Assembly (NCBI RefSeq): GCF_030704535.1
Contig: NC_081807.1
Span: 2,459,001-2,523,000, forward strand
Origin: Vitis vinifera
Taxonomy: Eukaryota; Streptophyta; Magnoliopsida; Vitales; Vitaceae
Reading direction: 5' to 3'
Length of the DNA stretch: 64,000 nucleotides
Part shown: positions 20,216 through 30,791 of the stretch, piece by piece
Numbering within the stretch: position 1 is the stretch's first letter
How the letters are laid out: every line of letters starts with the position of its first letter
Notes under the pieces: model-generated
Databases searched by the model: none
What the model saw: only the letters and a program-made list of their open reading frames with translations
Told to the model about the DNA's origin: nothing
Translations under genes and position numbers: made by a program

Positions 20216-22371
20216 GTGTGGAATGGAAGATAAGCTTTTTGAGGTGTCCACATGTTCTGAGTCAGTTGTTCCAAAGTGGAAAATATGGGCACAAAAATGC
20301 CACGAAGGCCCATTTGCTCGCTCATGAACTCATTTTGGGGTTCAGGCCCAAATCAAGATTCTGTTTGGATTACCAGAAAATCAGTCCCCAGCTTGCCCCA
20401 GAAAATCAAATCAAGGATCTATCTTTCAGCTTCCCAATAATCAATTCTCCTCTTTGCATCAGTTTGAAATTCTAGTTCAAAGTTATTAAAGGAATGCACT
20501 GTTTTCAATTTTCAAGACGACAAGGAATAACTAATTTAAGTTCAGTAAGACACAAATTGATTTGTTCAAACCCTTTCAACCGCTAGAACCTCAAATCGAT
20601 GTGTAAGGTTTAGGAAAATTTCAGTAACCCATGAAAAAGTTTTCCACTTTTGAGCTAATCATTCATTTTATTCATGGGTAGCTGGATTGGGCCCGTAGTG
20701 TTTTCAGAATCATGAAGCTACGTGCAAACAAACAAGCAACAATGGCCTGCTTGGCCTAGCTGGTTGCAGGGGGCGCCCACCAGTATAGCCATTTCTCTGC
20801 CTCAATCATCACATGGCCATACAACCCATCAGCCCAACATGAAGAAATCCACAGTGGGTGTTGGCAATCCTTGCAATCCTATGAATCACAGGATTCACTA
20901 CCCAATATTGATTTGCACACAACCAAGACTCCTGCTTAGAGGCCTCAGCTTGAGTTTCTAGCTGTCATATGTACAGCATTTGCTCTTCAGATTGGTCAGA
21001 AAGACATCATCAATGAAGAATTTGGTCTAGAGGAACTGGTGTAGGTTTTCGAGGCCATTGATTGAAAAATTTTAGGTGTCCCCCTGGAATTTCTATATGT
21101 TGAGGAAACTCATTAAAACGTTCAAGAGAGATTTCGACTACTGGGAAATGGACCTATCACATTACCTTCTGATACTGCATTTTTGGACTATGTAGGCTTT
21201 GCTCCCTTCAATGGCTACTTGTCACTAGTTGGCATCATTTTCTCTTGATTTAGGACAGAGACGACAGCAATAGTTGTCTCTAGATTCTAAAGAGATCATG
21301 AGAGAGGCTTTCATGTACCATTTATATAGCCTTTTTTGGTAATGCTTGTCTGATACTAGATGTCTAATTTTTGTATATTGAATAGGACTATAGGAGCATC
21401 TATTCATACTTCTTTCCCAAAATTGAATGGATCAGTGTGGATGCACTTACAGACAAGCTGTGAGAGAATTACTTCTACTACTTCTGAATAGATTAGAATG
21501 AACTTCTAAGTTGTTACTCTCCTTGAAATAACCTCTGCCGATCAACTTTCTCAACAGATATCAGTAGGCCATTTAGCAGAGCTACTGGTAGACATATTCA
21601 TTGTGTGGTTATTTGCAATTCTATGCATGGTTTCCTTCACATGTTTGTTTGTTTTCCATCGCCTTATCTAAAATAAGGAGCAGTGAAGGTACATGTAGCT
21701 CTCACTATCCTATATGACTGAGATGGTCCGGCTCTCAAAATCTTCCAGTCCTACCGAATCACAACTTTGTCTTGCATTTCCTGCAAGCCATGTGCCATGT
21801 TTGGATCTTGAACTCAACCAAAATCTTTATGGCCTATCAAACAGAATGTGGAGGCTGCAGGAGCTTGGGAAAATAACAGCTGCTGTTCCCATGGGGAAAA
21901 TTGAGGCTGTACTCTCTGCCTTTGAATCCAAATGTGGCCATATTGCAAGGTCAAAATGGAAAAAATTCAGTCTGGTAGAAGTTATGTATGCTTGTGTTCT
22001 AGATTATTATAGTTATCATATTTTGTACCATTGAATCTCCATATGCAGCATAACACAAGGAAATAATTGAGTTCTAAGCCAGTGAAACAAAATCAAAGGA
22101 TATCTTTGATATACTGTCTCCAGGGATTAACTGCTTCTGTGGATAATAATGAAATGGTCATATTTTAACATTCAAGTGAATTCCATTCCTTGTTCTCAAT
22201 CACTCTCATTTGTTTATATGTTCCTGTGGTATTTCATAGACTATTGGGCCTATGTGTTACTGAACCACTTGGCAGATACGAACATAACCATTCTGTGGCT
22301 GAGCTCCTCCTTGACCCGCAGAACAAAACAAAACATGGTCACTCCTTGAACGTCCCTCCTTGTCCATCCTG
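20216..22371. other. Spacer between the synthetase gene and the SAUR array
   Basis: No intact gene is seen. It holds a decayed SAUR relic (about 21088-21207). At about 21725-21880 there is a diverged copy of the right half of the inverted-repeat element found repeatedly in the array (CTCTCAAAATCTTCCA, then a GCAAGCCATGTGCC-like stretch and AATGTGGAGG). So array-type sequence extends leftwards beyond the first recognisable gene. Confidence 0.5.
21088..21207 (+). pseudogene. SAUR relic
   Basis: One frame at about 21142-21195 reads GNGPITLPSDTAFLDYV, which matches the SAUR core SNGPITLPCDSVFMDYV of the array genes at most positions. The bases just before it (ACGTTCAAGAGAGATTTCG) resemble a shrunken version of the FRELFKMSEEEFG coding stretch. 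No start, N-terminal half or C-terminus is recognisable, so this is an old fragment of a former array member. Confidence 0.7.
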
Positions 22372-22576
22372 CACATGGTTTTGCATTCAACAGTGCCAAC
22401 ACAAAGCAAGTTACATTTGAGGGCTATCTCTTGAAGCTAAGTAATATATAATAACCTACTTGTATGGCCTTCCATACAACACAACAATATCTTTCTACTT
22501 TTCTGAAGGAAAATCTCGTTTCTTTCTCAGCGTTCTTGCTTGGAGTATTTTCCCTCAAACTTGAGAGCTGGGCAGC
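22372..22576 (+). promoter_or_regulatory. SAUR promoter, group B type (gene at 22577)
   Basis: CACATGGTTTTGCA starts at 22372, 205 bases before the ATG, and TATATAA lies at 22445-22451. The leader starts near CACAACAATATC and is CT-rich. The promoter looks intact although its gene is frameshifted. Confidence 0.7.
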
Positions 22577-23024
22577 ATGATCAATCCCAAGAAACTCATT
22601 AGAATGGCAAGGAAGTGGCAGAAGGTAGCTGCCCTTGGTAGGAAAAGGATCTCATTGGAAAGAATCAATAGGGGTGTGGATGCAGACAGCTGCAGCACAT
22701 CATCGGGTGGCCGATAAAGGCCATTTTGTTGTTTACAGCTCTGACAGAAGACGCTTTGTGATTCCCTTGGCATATCTTAACAGTGAAATCTTCAGAGAGC
22801 TTTTCCAAATGTCTGAGGAAGAGTTTGGAATACAAAGTGCAGGCCCCATCATACTGCCATGTGATTCAGTCTTTATGGACTATGTGATCTCATTCATCCA
22901 ACGTGGTATCGCAAAAGATTTGGAGAGAGCTTTGATCATGTCTATAGCTTCCAGTAACTGCTCATCCTCTTCATACTTCCCTCAAGAACAGAACAATGAG
23001 CAATTACTACTGTGTGCCTTCTGA
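22577..23024 (+). pseudogene. SAUR pseudogene, group B (one-base insertion)
   Basis: The ATG at 22577 opens a normal group B SAUR start (MINPKKLIRMARKWQK, then LGRKRISLERIN). At about codon 43 an extra G in the run 22705-22707 shifts the frame into TAA, where the sister genes read TCATCAGTGGCTGATAAA. After the shift the whole core is still readable (ADKGHFVVYSSDRRRF, FRELFQMSEEEFGIQ, GPIILPCDSVFMDYV, QLLLCAF) up to the stop at 23022-23024. Total length is 448 bases against 447 in intact copies. Everything else is preserved, so the loss is very recent or is a sequence error. It faces the minus-strand gene at 24412 tail to tail. Confidence 0.88.
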
Positions 23025-23428
23025 AGAAATCACACTTAATTTTTGTAATTGATCCACACAAGTTTAGTTGGAAAATAAATATAATGAGAATTTTCAAAGT
23101 ATTTTCTTCATGTTTTCTCATTTTCCCCTTAGAGTATATTGCTTATTGTCTCAAAATGAGTTGTGGACAAACTCTATTATGCTTAAGAAAGTAGCTACTG
23201 CAAGTCCTATTAAACTACCGTCTTTTTTCCCATATAGATTATACTTCTGCAATAGGTGATTTCAAATTATTAGACTTCCCATCAAAAGATTTTAACTTCT
23301 GTTTAATTTCTTCATGTGCACCCTGATTCAGTGAAGGAAAAACCTCATGGGACCGGGAAATTGTTAGATTCTATGAATCAAAACCTCCAAAATTTCAGTC
23401 TTAAATTACCATACACTCTGTTTTTAGA
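23025..23428. other. 3' flank of the SAUR pseudogene at 22577
   Basis: It starts with the 3' UTR motif TTTTTGTAATTGATCC at about 23040, shared by most array genes. The rest is also found after the group B loci at 25513 and 30346. No coding signal is seen. Confidence 0.5.
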
Positions 23429-23600
23429 GCTGCCAGCTAGATTGGATATGATGTGTCCTTATACCACATAACAAATATGATGAAATATCATCCTCTGTAT
23501 GCACCTTGATGCACTGATTACCAACATAAAAGAAAAAAAAAAAACAAGATTACCATGCATTTGTTTTTGATATTATAACTTATCACATGGTTTTGCATCC
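23429..23600 (+). promoter_or_regulatory. Orphan D-type SAUR upstream module 1
   Basis: The block from GCTGCCAGCTAGATTGGATATG to TCACATGGTTTTGCATCC matches the region just upstream of the group D genes at 35065, 44213 and 51977, including the CACATGGTTTTGCA element. No SAUR follows: an inverted-repeat element begins 24 bases later. Confidence 0.6.
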
Positions 23601-23623
23601 AATTTTTCCCCAGGAGCGCAGAC

Positions 23624-24042
23624 GCTATCATCTTTTTGGGGTCCTCCAAGCACCATATTCTAATTGATGAGCACTATAGAGGCTATGGGACAGAATCAAA
23701 CACTCAAATGACTGTCAAATTCGTATATGGTACTACAAACCAAGTACTAGATTCCCCTGTTTTCCTAGAAGCCAAACACATTGGTGAATAAAGGAACACA
23801 GAAATGAAAGCACAGTCGTCTACATGGCTAGTGATACCACATATGAAATAGACAGTGATCCACAAACAGATATCAAATATGCCCAGCTCTCAAATCTTCC
23901 ACTCTCTGCAAATCCCACCTGGTTCCTTTGCATTTTACACAAGGCATGTACCTTGTTTGGGTCTGATATTCTGTCCCACATCCTCTATATGGAACTCATC
24001 AATTAGAATATGGAGCTTGGAGGACCCTAAAAAATAGATGGC
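23624..24042. mobile_element. Inverted-repeat (MITE-like) element, copy 1
   Basis: The left end (GCTATCATCTTTTTGGGGTC, then CTCCAAGCACCATATTCTAATTGATG) is complementary over roughly 75 bases to the right end, which reads in reverse GCCATCTATTTTTTAGGGTC, then CTCCAAGCTCCATATTC. The interior is non-coding. No target-site duplication could be set. Copies 2 to 5 follow in the array. Confidence 0.65.
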
Positions 24043-24411
24043 AAAGTTTTGGATTTCTTGTTGGGTTTAATCTTCATACTGAATGAGATTTTCCCACTGT
24101 CCTCAATAAAATCCTTTTGGAAGATCCTAAATATTTACTGGGTTCATAATATAAACGTTTGGGGCTGTTTCAGATTAGTTTTCCCAAATGAAACTAACAG
24201 TATCACATTGGGAGGTCAGAGATTGTTCTGTTTCACTTTCAATACGTGGCATCTGATGGGCTGTTCAAATTGCTAGAAATTAATTTACTGGAGATTATAA
24301 ATGCATTATGGTAAGCAATGAACGACTTGAAAAAAATATTAGGAAAATTATTTTGACGTATATATGAAACTAAATTGTATGGATGATTTACAAAATTTGA
24401 GCCTAATTGCT
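24043..24411. other. Spacer, right of the element to the group C gene tail
   Basis: The sequence TTTTGGATTTCTTGTTGGG to the tail of the minus-strand gene recurs at 26985-27374 and 31837-32210. It holds the minus-strand 3' UTR motif (GATGATTTACAAAATTTGAG at about 24382). No gene is seen. Confidence 0.5.
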
Positions 24412-24858
24412 TCAGTAGGCACATAGTAGTGCTTGTTTATTGTACTTTTGTTCTTGAAGGAAGTGTGAAGAAGATGAACAGTTTCTGAAAGCTATAGACA
24501 TAATCAAGGCTCTCTCCAAGTCTTTTGCAACACCATGTTGAACAAACGAGATTATGTAGTCCATGAAGACTGAATCACATGGCAGTATGATGGGGCCATC
24601 ACTTTGTATCCCAAACTCCTCAGACATTTGCAAAAGCTCTCTGAAGATTTCAGTATTGAGATACATCAAGGGAATCATGAAGCGTCTCCTATCAGAACTG
24701 TAAACAACAAAGTGCCCCTTATCAGCCACTGATGATGTACTACAACAGTCAGCATCCACATCTCTGTTGGTCCTTTGCAAGGAGATCCTTTTCCTCCCAA
24801 TTGCAGCTACCTTCTGCCACTTCCTTACCATTTTGATGAGCTCCTTGGAATTGATCAT
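24412..24858 (-). CDS. SAUR family protein, group C, 148 aa
   Basis: This is the only group C gene in the window with an open frame. The start at 24858 (MINSKELIKMVRKWQK) aligns with the other SAUR starts and lies about 120 bases from its TATA box. The basic N-terminal helix is followed by the core: KGHFVVYSSDRRRF, FRELLQMSEEFGIQ (one Glu fewer than in sisters), GPIILPCDSVFMDY and a Ser-rich tail ending QALLCAY. By family, it is a small auxin-responsive protein that would promote cell expansion, probably at the plasma membrane. It is divergent with the locus at 25513, sharing a 654-base intergenic region, and convergent with 22577. Confidence 0.9.
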   Translation of the reverse strand: MINSKELIKMVRKWQKVAAIGRKRISLQRTNRDVDADCCSTSSVADKGHFVVYSSDRRRFMIPLMYLNTEIFRELLQMSEEFGIQSDGPIILPCDSVFMDYIISFVQHGVAKDLERALIMSIAFRNCSSSSHFLQEQKYNKQALLCAY

Positions 24859-25512
24859 ACTGTATTACTCTCTAGTCAGAGGGAGAATACTTCAAGAAAG
24901 AATGTTGAGGGAGGAAATTTGAGGTTAGAACACAGAAAGGTGTTGTTGTGCTGAGTGGAAGGCAGTTCAAGGAAGCTATTATATATTACCAAGCCCAAGA
25001 CAGTCACTCAAATAGTCAAATGTAACTTTCTTAGTGTTAGGATTGACTGGGTGCAGAAGCATGTGCTGCCTGGACAAGGAGGGGCCTTCAAGGGGTGGCT
25101 GTGTCCAGCGGCTCAGAAGGGTCAAGGTGGAGCATAGCCATATATTGGTGCCTATTTGCCTGGCGGCATATATTTCCTTCTCTTTCCATTAAATCATTTT
25201 GCAGATAGGACCAGAAATATTTTGTGGCTATGCTCCCACCTTGACTCTGGAGCCAAGAGCAGCACCAGATGCAAGCACTCCTTCAAGGTCCCTCCTTGTC
25301 CATCCAGCACATGGTTTTGCATTCTACGTTGCCAACACATTGAAAGTTACATTTCGGGGCTATCTCTTGGAGCTGAGTAATATATAATAACCTACTTGTA
25401 TTGCCTTCCACACAGCACAACAATATCTTTCTATTTTTCTGAAGGAAAATCTCATTTCTTTCTCAACATTCTTGCTTGGAGTATTCTCCCTCGAACTTGA
25501 GAATTGGATAGC
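24859..25512. promoter_or_regulatory. Divergent SAUR promoter, groups C and B
   Basis: Minus side (gene at 24858): CATGTG at 25060-25065, i.e. CACATG about 202 bases upstream, and TTATATA at 24979-24985. Plus side (locus at 25513): CACATGGTTTTGCA at 25308-25321, 205 bases upstream, and TATATAA at 25381-25387. The two halves are roughly mirror images, including the CTTCCACTCAGCACAAC-type start region. Confidence 0.7.
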
Positions 25513-25958
25513 ATGATCAGTCCCAAGAAGCTCATTAGAATGGCAAGGAAGTGGCAGAAGGTAGCTGCCCTTGGTAGGAAAAGGATCTCACTGGGAAGAA
25601 TCAATACGGGTGTGGATGCAGACAGCTGCAGCACGTCATCAGTGGCTGATAAAGGCCATTTTGTTGTTTACAGCTTGACAGAAGACGCTTTGTGATACCC
25701 TTGGCGTATCTTAACAGTGAAATCTTCAGAGAGCTTTTCCAAATGTCTGAGGAGGAGTTTGGGATACAAAGTGATGGCCCCATCATACTGCCATGTGATT
25801 CAGTCTTTATGGACTATGTGATCTCATTCATCCAACGTGGTATTGGAAAAGATTTGGAGAGAGCTTTGATCATGTCTATGGCTTCCAGTAACTGCTCATC
25901 CTCTTCATACTTCCATCAAGAGCAGAACAATGAGCAATTACTATTATGTGTCTTCTGA
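25513..25958 (+). pseudogene. SAUR pseudogene, group B (one-base deletion)
   Basis: The start MISPKKLIRMARKWQK is intact at 25513 (an in-frame ATG at 25504 also exists). At about codon 55 the sequence reads TACAGCTTGACAGAAG where sisters read TACAGCTCTGACAGAAG: one C is missing near 25675. The frame then ends early at 25693-25695. The remaining core continues unchanged in the shifted frame (IPLAYLNSEIFRELFQ, GPIILPCDSVFMDY, QLLLCVF) to 25958. Length is 446 bases instead of 447. The break differs from those in the group B loci at 22577 and 30346. Confidence 0.88.
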
Positions 25959-26360
25959 AGAAATCACACTTAATTTTTGTAATTGATCCACACAAATTTA
26001 GTTGGATAATATACATAATGAGAATTTCCAAAGTATTTTCTTCATGTTTTCTTGTCTTCTCATAGGTTATATTGCTTATTGCCTCCAAATGAGTTGTGGA
26101 CAAAATCTGTTATGCTTAGAGAAGTAGGTACTACAAGTGCTATTAAGTTTACCATTCATTTTTCCCATATAGATTATACTTCTCCAATAGGTGATTTCAA
26201 ATTATTGGCCATCAAAAGTTTTTAACTTCTGTTTAATTTCTTCATGGTGCACCCTGTTCCTGTGAAGGAAAAACCTCATGGGACAGGGAAATTGTTAGAT
26301 TCTATGAATCAAAACCTCCAAAATTTCCGTCTTAAATTACCATACACTGTGTTTTTAGAT
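25959..26360. other. 3' flank of the SAUR pseudogene at 25513
   Basis: It is a close copy of 23025-23428, starting with TTTTTGTAATTGATCC at about 25974. No gene is seen. Confidence 0.5.
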
Positions 26361-26520
26361 CTGCCAGCTAGATTGGATATGATATGTCCTTGAACCACAT
26401 AACAAATAGGACAAAATATCCTCCTCTGTATGCTCCTCAATACACAGATTGCCAACATTAAAAAGAACATGATTACCATGTATTTTTTTCGATATTGTAA
26501 CGTATCACAATGGTTTTGTG
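26361..26520 (+). promoter_or_regulatory. Orphan D-type SAUR upstream module 2
   Basis: It matches module 1 and the group D upstream regions. The CACATGG element has an extra A (CACAATGGTTTTG). It is followed by inverted-repeat copy 2, not by a SAUR. Confidence 0.55.
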
Positions 26521-26546
26521 TACAATTTTTCCCCAGGAGCTCAAAC

Positions 26547-26984
26547 GCTATCATTTTTTGGGGGGTCCTTCAAGCCCCATTTTATAATTGATGTGCAATA
26601 TAGAGGATGTGGGACAGAATCAAACACTCAAATGACTGTCAAATTCATAAATGGTACTACAAGTACTAGTTTCCCCTGTTTTCCAGAAAGCCAAACACAT
26701 TGGTGAATAAAAGAAACAAAGAAATTAAAGCAAAGTCATATGGTTAAAACAGAGGACAAGTATACATGGCTAGTGATACCATATATGAATTAGATAGTGA
26801 TCCACAAATGGAAATCAAATATGCCCTGCTCTCAAATCTTTCACTCTCTGCAAATCCCACCGGGTTCCTCTGCATTTTACACAAGGCATGTACCTTGTTT
26901 GGGTCTGAAATTCTGTCCCACATCCTCTATATGGGACTCATCAATTAGAACATGGAGCTTGCAGGACCCTGAAAAATAGATGGC
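26547..26984. mobile_element. Inverted-repeat (MITE-like) element, copy 2
   Basis: The ends GCTATCATTTTTTGGGG and CCTGAAAAATAGATGGC pair as in copy 1. Interior and flanks also match copy 1, so this copy was carried along by segmental duplication and is not an independent insertion. Confidence 0.62.
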
Positions 26985-27374
26985 TAAGTTTTAGATTTCT
27001 TGTTGGGTTTAATCTTCATACTGAATGAGATTTTCCCATTGTCCTCAATAAAATCCTTTTGGAAGATCCTAAATATTTACTAGCTTCATAGTATAAACAT
27101 TTGTGTCTGTTTCAAATGAATATACTTAAATGAAACTAACAGTATCACATTTGGAGGCCAGAGATTGTTCTGTTTCACTTTCAACACATGACATTTGATG
27201 GGCTGTGCATATTGCTTGAAATTGATTGACTGAAGACTATATAAACATTATGGTAAGCAATAATGAACTTGAAAGATAATCTTGGAAAATCATTTTGATA
27301 TATATATATACACATATATATATATATGTAACTAAAATTGTGTGGATGATTTACAAAATTTGAGCCTAATTGCT
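26985..27374. other. Spacer with (TA)n microsatellite
   Basis: It is a copy of the spacer at 24043-24411. It carries an AT/TA microsatellite at about 27298-27330 that copy 1 lacks. No gene is seen. Confidence 0.5.
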
Positions 27375-27745
27375 TCAGTAGGCACATAGTAGTGCTTGTT
27401 TATTACACTTCTGTTCATGAAGGAAGTGTGAAGAAGATGAACAGTTGCTGAAAGCTATAGACATAACCAAGGCTCTCTCCAAATCTTTTGCAACACCACG
27501 TTGAATAAATGAGATTATGTAGTCCATGAAGAATGAATCACATGGCAGTGTGATGGGGCCATCACAAAGCGTTTCCTATCAGAACTGTAAACAACAAAGT
27601 GCCCCTTATCAGCCACTGATGATGTACTACAACAGTCAGCATCCAAATCTCTGTTGGTCCTTTGCAAGGAGATCCTTTTCCTCCCAATTGCAGCTACCTT
27701 CTGCCACTTCCTTGCCATTTTGATGAGCTTCTTGGAATTGATCAT
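27375..27745 (-). pseudogene. SAUR pseudogene, group C (internal deletion)
   Basis: The start at 27745 reads MINSKKLIKMARKWQK and continues to KGHFVVYSSDRKRFV. About 76 bases are then missing relative to the gene at 24412, removing the IPLMYLNTEIFRELLQMSEE part. The deletion is not a multiple of three, so the frame is lost and ends at 27515. The C-terminal half (GPIILPCD region to the LLCAY end at 27375) can still be recognised out of frame. It cannot make a working SAUR core. Confidence 0.88.
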
Positions 27746-28711
27746 ACTGTATTACTCTCAAGTCAGAGCGAGAATACTTCAAGCAAGAATGTTGAGAGAG
27801 AGGAAATTTGAGGTTAGAACACAGAAAGGTGTAGTTGTGCTGAGTGGAAGGCAGTTCAAGGAGACTATTATATATGACTAAGCCCAAGACAGTCACTCAA
27901 ATGTAACTTTTGTAGTGTTAGGATTGGTTGGGTGCAGAAGCATGTGCTGCCTGGACAAGGAGGGGCCTTCAAGGACTGGCTGTGTCCAGCAGGTCAGAAG
28001 GGTCAGGGAAGAGCATAGCTATATATCCGTGCCTATCTGCTTGGCAGCATATAGTTTCTTCTCTGATATATTTAGTTTCAGTTAAACCATTTGCAGATGG
28101 GACCAGAAATATTTTGTGGCTATGCTCCCACCTTACTCTCCAACCAAGAGCAGCACCAGGTGCAATCACTCCTTCAAGATCCCTCCTTATCCATACAGCA
28201 CATGTCCATGTAGCACTTGGTTTTGCACCCTGCAATGCCTAACACATGGTTACATAGATGTTTGAGGGTCTGTCTTACCTTTCACAGATAATATGGCTGT
28301 TAGATCGGTTTGTGCTAGTTTTCTTGTGCCTTTGCCAATACATAGGCATCTGTTGTTAGAATGAGATAACACCTCAACTAATTGGAGCCATTATGTCTTC
28401 AGATAACCTAGCAAAATGTAAAAAGATGTGTCTTCTGCTATGATCTGGCTGAGTGCATTGATTGCATAACACAACCAAACTTGCCTCCCCCTAAATGTCC
28501 TTGTGGTCCAACCATCACATGGCTTTGCATTCATTGAATCCCTACAAAATGATAGATACAAATTATTTACTGTCTCAGACCTCATTACTATATAACTGAC
28601 CTGCTTCCATTCTTCATCCCAAACACAACAATTCTATCCTAGACTCCTGAGATTAAGGTCTCCTTTCTTCACTTGTTCAAAGTTCTCTCTTATTTACTCA
28701 AGTGAATAAGC
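27746..28711. promoter_or_regulatory. Divergent SAUR promoter, groups C and A
   Basis: Minus side (pseudogene at 27745): TTATATA at 27868-27874 and CATGTG at 27941-27946. Plus side (gene at 28712): CACATGGCTTTGCA at 28516-28529, 196 bases upstream, a perfect auxin response element TGTCTC at 28571-28576, and TATATAA at 28589-28595. The AuxRE lies 12 bases before the TATA box. Confidence 0.7.
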
Positions 28712-29158
28712 ATGATCAATCCCAAGAAACTCATCAAGATGGCAAGGAAGTGGCAGAAGATAGCTGCCATGAAGAGGAAGAGAATCTCTCTACCAAGAAC
28801 AGATGAGGTTTTGGATGCTGATGGTTGTAGTACATCCGCAGTGGCAGATAAAGGCCATTTTGTTGTTTACAGTTCTGATAAGAGACGCTTTGTGATTCCG
28901 TTGGTGTATCTCAACAATGAAATCTTCAGAGAGCTTTTGCAAATGTCTGAGGAGGAGTTTGGAATACAAAGTGAAGGCCCCATCATATTGCCATGTGATT
29001 CAGTCTTCATGGACTACGTAATCTCATTCATCCAACATGGTGTAGCAAAAGATTTGGAGAGAGCTTTGATTATGTCTATAGCTTCCAGTAGCTGTTCTGC
29101 TTCTTCACACATCCTTCAAGGATACAACAATGAACAAATGCTCCTATGTGCTTTCTGA
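28712..29158 (+). CDS. SAUR family protein, group A, 148 aa
   Basis: This is a good reference copy for the array. Residues 1-30 form a basic amphipathic segment (MINPKKLIKMARKWQK, then RKRISLPRT). The SAUR core runs from KGHFVVY (47-53) through RRFVIPLVYL (58-67), FRELLQMSEEEFGI (72-85), GPIILPCD (89-96) and FMDYVISFIQ (99-108) to a Ser-rich tail ending MLLCAF. It is intronless. The N-terminus resembles Arabidopsis SAUR63, for which plasma-membrane binding through this segment is known. Family role: inhibition of PP2C.D phosphatases, hence proton-pump activation and cell expansion. Its protein differs from the gene at 40354 at only about four residues (S26T, V33I, Y53F, Y137H). Confidence 0.94.
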   Translation: MINPKKLIKMARKWQKIAAMKRKRISLPRTDEVLDADGCSTSAVADKGHFVVYSSDKRRFVIPLVYLNNEIFRELLQMSEEEFGIQSEGPIILPCDSVFMDYVISFIQHGVAKDLERALIMSIASSSCSASSHILQGYNNEQMLLCAF

Positions 29159-29592
29159 AGCAATTGTGCTCAAACTTTGTAAATCATCCACACAGTTTTA
29201 GTTTGGCTATATAGTATATACATCAACAGAATTTTCGAAGTATTTGCTTTTCCCAGTAAATTACAGCTTACTGCCTCCAAATGGTAAACAAGGTTGTTGC
29301 AGCCGTATAAGTAAATAGTGCCAGGGCAATGCTCCATTACCGAACTTTTTTTTTCATTATATAAGGGAAACCTCATTGATTTTTTTGATAGGCAGGGGAC
29401 CTTTTCTCCAAATGGGATTTTAATATATCAAACCAGAACTTGTAGTGTGTCCAAATAGACACAAGCATCCAAACCTTCTATATTTTCAATCTTCAAATTT
29501 CATCTAATGGAACTTGCCCTGGTTCCATGAATTAGTTAGCTCTGGAATTACTTCTTGCTCCAGTACTTCATAAATAATCCTGTGATTTCTAA
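29159..29592. other. 3' flank of the group A SAUR at 28712
   Basis: The 3' UTR motif ACTTTGTAAATCATCC lies at about 29173. The rest matches the flanks after 37211 and 40800. No gene is seen. Confidence 0.5.
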
Positions 29593-29754
29593 GCTGCCAG
29601 CTAAATCGGATATGATTTGTCGTTGAACTGCATAACAAATAGGAGGAAATGTCATCCTCTGCATGCACCATGATTCCCTGATTGGAAACATAAAAAAACA
29701 TGACCACTGTGCATTTATTTTCAATAATGTAACTTATCACATGGCTTTGCATCC
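29593..29754 (+). promoter_or_regulatory. Orphan D-type SAUR upstream module 3
   Basis: It matches the group D upstream region, with CACATGGCTTTGCATCC at 29738-29754. No SAUR follows. Only the left arm of the inverted-repeat element (GCTATCAATTCTTGAGGGTC, then CTGCAAG) is found at about 29778-29825. Confidence 0.55.
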
Positions 29755-29829
29755 AAATTTTCTCCAGGAGCTCTAGAGCTATCAATTCTTGAGGGTCCTG
29801 CAAGTCCCAAATCCTAATTGATCAGTTCT

Positions 29830-30156
29830 ACAGTTAATGTGTGAAGGCATTGGATGGCATGTGAGGGCATTGGATGGCTTGTGCATTATGTGTTTTTTTG
29901 GTTTCTAAAACCATGACTTGAATTCCCATATGTACCCAATTGACACATAAGCAGGCAGAGGATCTGTTGGCACATTGTTCTCTCCATGATCCATTTATTT
30001 CAGACTATCAGTTGTCAGTTTCCAGCTAAAGGGATTGGATCTATTATCACTAAACCACTTGGCAGATAGGACCAGATGTACTGTGTGGCTGTGCTTTTGA
30101 CTCTTCATGCAGTACCTTCAGAGCCACTTCTTAAAGGTCCCTCCTTGTCCATGCAG
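29830..30156. other. Group B upstream module
   Basis: The sequence from GTGAAGGCATTGGATGGC to CACTTGGCAGATAGGACC is also found ahead of the group B loci at 38642, 42706 and 50587. This marks a duplicated unit that starts well before the promoter. It is non-coding. Confidence 0.55.
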
Positions 30157-30345
30157 CACATGGTTTTGCACCCAACTGACCCTAACACAGAGAAGGTTAC
30201 AATTAAGGGGCTCCAATATATAATAGCTCACTTGCATTGCCTTCCACTCAGCATAACAATTCCTTTCTAGTGTTCTAGCTGAAAATCTCCTTTCTTTCTC
30301 AACATTCTTGATTTAATTATTCTTCTTCTAACTTGGTAGGACAGC
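30157..30345 (+). promoter_or_regulatory. SAUR promoter, group B type (gene at 30346)
   Basis: CACATGGTTTTGCA lies at 30157-30170, 189 bases before the ATG, and TATATAA at 30217-30223. The leader is CT-rich. Confidence 0.65.
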
Positions 30346-30791
30346 ATGATCAGTCCAAAAAATCTCATCAGAATAGCAAGGAAGTGGCAGAAGGTGGCTG
30401 CCCTTGGAAGGAAAAGGATCTTATTACAAAGATTCAATAGGGGGTGGATGCAGACAGCTGTGGCACATCATCAGTGGCTGATAAGGGCCATTTTGTTGTT
30501 TACAGTTCTGATAGACGACGTTTTATGATTCCTTTGGTGTATCTTAACAATGAAATTTTTAGAGAGCTTTTCCAAATGTCTGAGGAGGAGTTTGGAATAC
30601 AAAGTGATGGCCCCATCATACTGCCATGTGATTCAGTCTTTATGGACTATGTGATCTCATTCATCCAACGTGGTATTGGAAAAGATTTGGAGAGAGCTTT
30701 GATCATGTCTATGGCTTCCAGTAACTGCTCATCCTCTTCATACTTCCATCAAGAGCAGAACAATGAGCGATTACTATTATGTGTCTTCTGA
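30346..30791 (+). pseudogene. SAUR pseudogene, group B (one-base deletion)
   Basis: The start MISPKNLIRIARKWQK is followed by RKRILLQRFNRG. At about codon 33 the sequence reads AATAGGGGGTGGATG where sisters read AATAGGGGTGTGGATG, so one T is lost at about 30444-30445 and the frame stops at 30526-30528. The rest is intact in the shifted frame from DADSCGTSSVADKGHF to the LLLCVF stop at 30789-30791, at 446 bases. The C-terminal half is almost identical to the locus at 25513, which is broken at a different place. Confidence 0.88.

Noticed and set aside
27298-27330. TA-rich run as a TATA box or origin
   Set aside because: It is a simple microsatellite in a spacer, absent from the duplicate spacers.
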